A stretch of DNA of 51,216 nucleotides, taken from positions 173,153 to 224,368 of the forward strand of contig JAUJNO010000003.1 in the NCBI GenBank assembly GCA_030448125.1, in the 5' to 3' direction. The position numbers were made by a program, and so were the translations under genes. Numbering within the stretch: the first letter of the stretch is position 1; every line of letters starts with the position of its first letter. This DNA comes from Rubrobacteraceae bacterium. GTDB taxonomy: Bacteria > Actinomycetota > Rubrobacteria > Rubrobacterales > Rubrobacteraceae. Shown in pieces: positions 50,208 to 51,216 of this stretch. Under the pieces are notes generated by a model that saw nothing but the letters and a program-made list of their open reading frames with translations, was not told the origin of the DNA and did no database searches.

Positions 50208-50854
50208 ACCCCGAGGAGCGCCTCCGGGATGCCCGCCTCCTGCTCGTCACCGACCCCCGGTCGGACCTCGCGACCAGGGTCGCCGCCGCTGTCCGGGGAG
50301 GTGTGGACATCGTGCAGCTCCGGGACAAACACGCCTCGTGGGAAGCGCTTCTTCCGCTGGCTGTGGAGCTCAAAGAGATCTGCGAACGGGCGGGCGCCCT
50401 GTTCACCATAAACGACGACGCGGAGCTCGCCCGGCTCTCCGGTGCGGCAGGCGTCCATCTCGGCCAGGGAGACGGTCCCATGGCGAGCGCGCGCGAGATG
50501 CTCGGTCCCGGCGTCATAGTCGGCCGGTCGGTCTCCAGTGTGGAGGAGACCTTCGAGGCCGTCCGGGAGGGGGCGGACTACCTCGGCGTCGGGACCGTCT
50601 ACGCCACGCCGACCAAGCCCGAGGAGGCGGCGGTAGGGCCGGCTCTTCTGGAGGAGATCGCCCAGGCAGGGGTGCCCGTACCCTGGTTCGCTATCGGTGG
50701 CGTCACCTTCGAGACCGCCCGGGAGGTCGCGCGGGCCGGCGCCCCGGGCTTCGCGGTCGTGCGGGCCGTACTCGACGCCGAAGACCCCGCGGCCGCGGCC
50801 CGCGAGCTCCGCTCGTTCTTGACGGACGTTCCACGGGACCGGACGCGGGCTTGA
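50204..50854 (+). CDS. thiE: Thiamine-phosphate synthase ThiE
   Basis: 216 residues, TIM barrel. LLVTDPRSD, GVDIVQLRDKHAS, LFTINDDAELA, AGVHLGQGD, VGRSVSS, YLGVGTVYATPTKP and WFAIGGV are the ordered ThiE motifs; QLRDK and NDD hold the HMP-diphosphate and magnesium, and the GVGTVYATPTK loop holds the thiazole phosphate. It joins HMP-diphosphate and thiazole phosphate to thiamine phosphate. GTG 50204 overlaps the DUF2071 stop (GTGA) and its own stop overlaps the next gene (TTGA). Confidence 0.95.
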   Translation: MNPEERLRDARLLLVTDPRSDLATRVAAAVRGGVDIVQLRDKHASWEALLPLAVELKEICERAGALFTINDDAELARLSGAAGVHLGQGDGPMASAREMLGPGVIVGRSVSSVEETFEAVREGADYLGVGTVYATPTKPEEAAVGPALLEEIAQAGVPVPWFAIGGVTFETAREVARAGAPGFAVVRAVLDAEDPAAAARELRSFLTDVPRDRTRA

Positions 50855-51216
50855 CCGTCAAGGCCGACCTCGTCTCCGGCATCCTGCCGGTTCGTCCGGA
50901 TGGCCGGATGCTCCTGCTCCTGCGCCATTCCGGCACCTGGGACCCGCCCGCGGGACGCCTCGCGCCCGGCGAGAGCTTCGAGAGGGGAGCCGTCCGCGAA
51001 GTCTACGAGGAGACCGGCCTCCTCGTAGCCCCGCAGCGTATGCTCGCTACCTGGGTCGGGAAGGGGCCCGGCGGTGGCCTCCTCGCGAGCGCCACGTACG
51101 TGAGCCGGGTCTCCGCGGAGCGCGACGGCGTCCAGCTCTCCGACGAGCACCTCGGGTACAGGTGGGTCACGACCGAAGAGTGGCTCGAGCTCCCGAGCTG
51201 GTGGAGCCGCGAGAAC
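50851..51216 (+). CDS. Nudix hydrolase, partial (runs off the window end)
   Basis: 122 codons are open to the last base. TTG 50851 overlaps the thiE stop as TTGA. The Nudix box is GRLAPGESFERGAVREVYEETGL, complete. LLLLRHSGTWDPPAG precedes it and the C-terminal part (ATYVSRVSAERDGVQLSDEHLGYRW) is typical of NudJ-like or MutT-like proteins. Behind thiE it may hydrolyse HMP-diphosphate, toxic pyrimidine analogues or thiamine diphosphate, as NudJ does in enterobacteria; this is inference from position. Confidence 0.85.
   Translation, partial: MTVKADLVSGILPVRPDGRMLLLLRHSGTWDPPAGRLAPGESFERGAVREVYEETGLLVAPQRMLATWVGKGPGGGLLASATYVSRVSAERDGVQLSDEHLGYRWVTTEEWLELPSWWSREN

Noticed and set aside
1..51216. 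tRNA, rRNA, CRISPR arrays, transposases, integrase or phage genes
   Set aside because: None was recognised on either strand by reading; a dedicated RNA and profile search would be decisive for short or degenerate cases.

Overview
The window is about 51 kb of GC-rich bacterial DNA (roughly two-thirds G+C by eye). It has many GTG/TTG starts, purine-rich Shine-Dalgarno sites, 4-base ATGA/GTGA/TTGA gene overlaps, and -10 boxes of the TATAAT/TAGAAT kind. Gene content and protein style point to an early-branching actinomycetote, most likely Rubrobacter or a close relative. This is judged from recall of protein families, not from a search. No rRNA, tRNA, CRISPR array, phage block or transposase was recognised.

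Layout. 1-164: end of a sugar nucleotidyltransferase. 257-4259: oxidoreductases and a frameshifted enolase-superfamily dehydratase. 4606-7304: Asp23-type envelope stress protein, a tiny basic protein, and a decayed Cys-x-x-Cys/M23 peptidase gene. 8506-13039: LarA-like protein, phospholipase-D-type synthase, frameshifted HD-GYP protein. 13486-19832: cyclase, dead alcohol dehydrogenase, MmpS-like protein, acetoacetyl-CoA-reductase-like enzyme, dead sugar-ABC permease, acyl-CoA dehydrogenase, then an ApgM-NadM pair. 20174-35758, all on the minus strand: HTH/coiled-coil protein, PAS histidine kinase, AlkA-like glycosylase, SbcC, SbcD, a DUF433/DUF5615 pair, an AT-richer gene-poor island, two tiny conserved proteins, HerA, NurA, an unknown 196-residue protein and an M20 peptidase. 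35812-41748: membrane proteins, a dead and a live CAP-domain protein, SDR, Crp/Fnr regulator, seven-iron ferredoxin, SRPBCC protein, Nudix hydrolase. 41779-51216: a thiamine salvage region with three TPP riboswitches.

Two parts work as systems. The DNA-repair block places SbcD-SbcC-glycosylase and M20-unknown-NurA-HerA-small1-small2 on one strand within 13 kb. This resembles the archaeal Mre11-Rad50-HerA-NurA end-resection module. The thiamine block has three separate TPP riboswitches. The first precedes two TenA paralogues plus ThiZ and ThiX. The second precedes the binding protein ThiY. The third precedes an SDR, a BluB-like flavin destructase, ThiD and ThiM. ThiE follows in a separate short operon between a DUF2071 protein and a Nudix hydrolase. 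No ThiC or ThiG is seen, so the window covers transport and salvage.

Many genes are broken by single-base changes, often at short homopolymer runs, including genes inside otherwise intact operons (thiD, thiM, the dehydratase, the HD-GYP gene). Some of these may be assembly errors, while others (M23, alcohol dehydrogenase, permease, CAP copy) carry several lesions or deletions and look truly dead.
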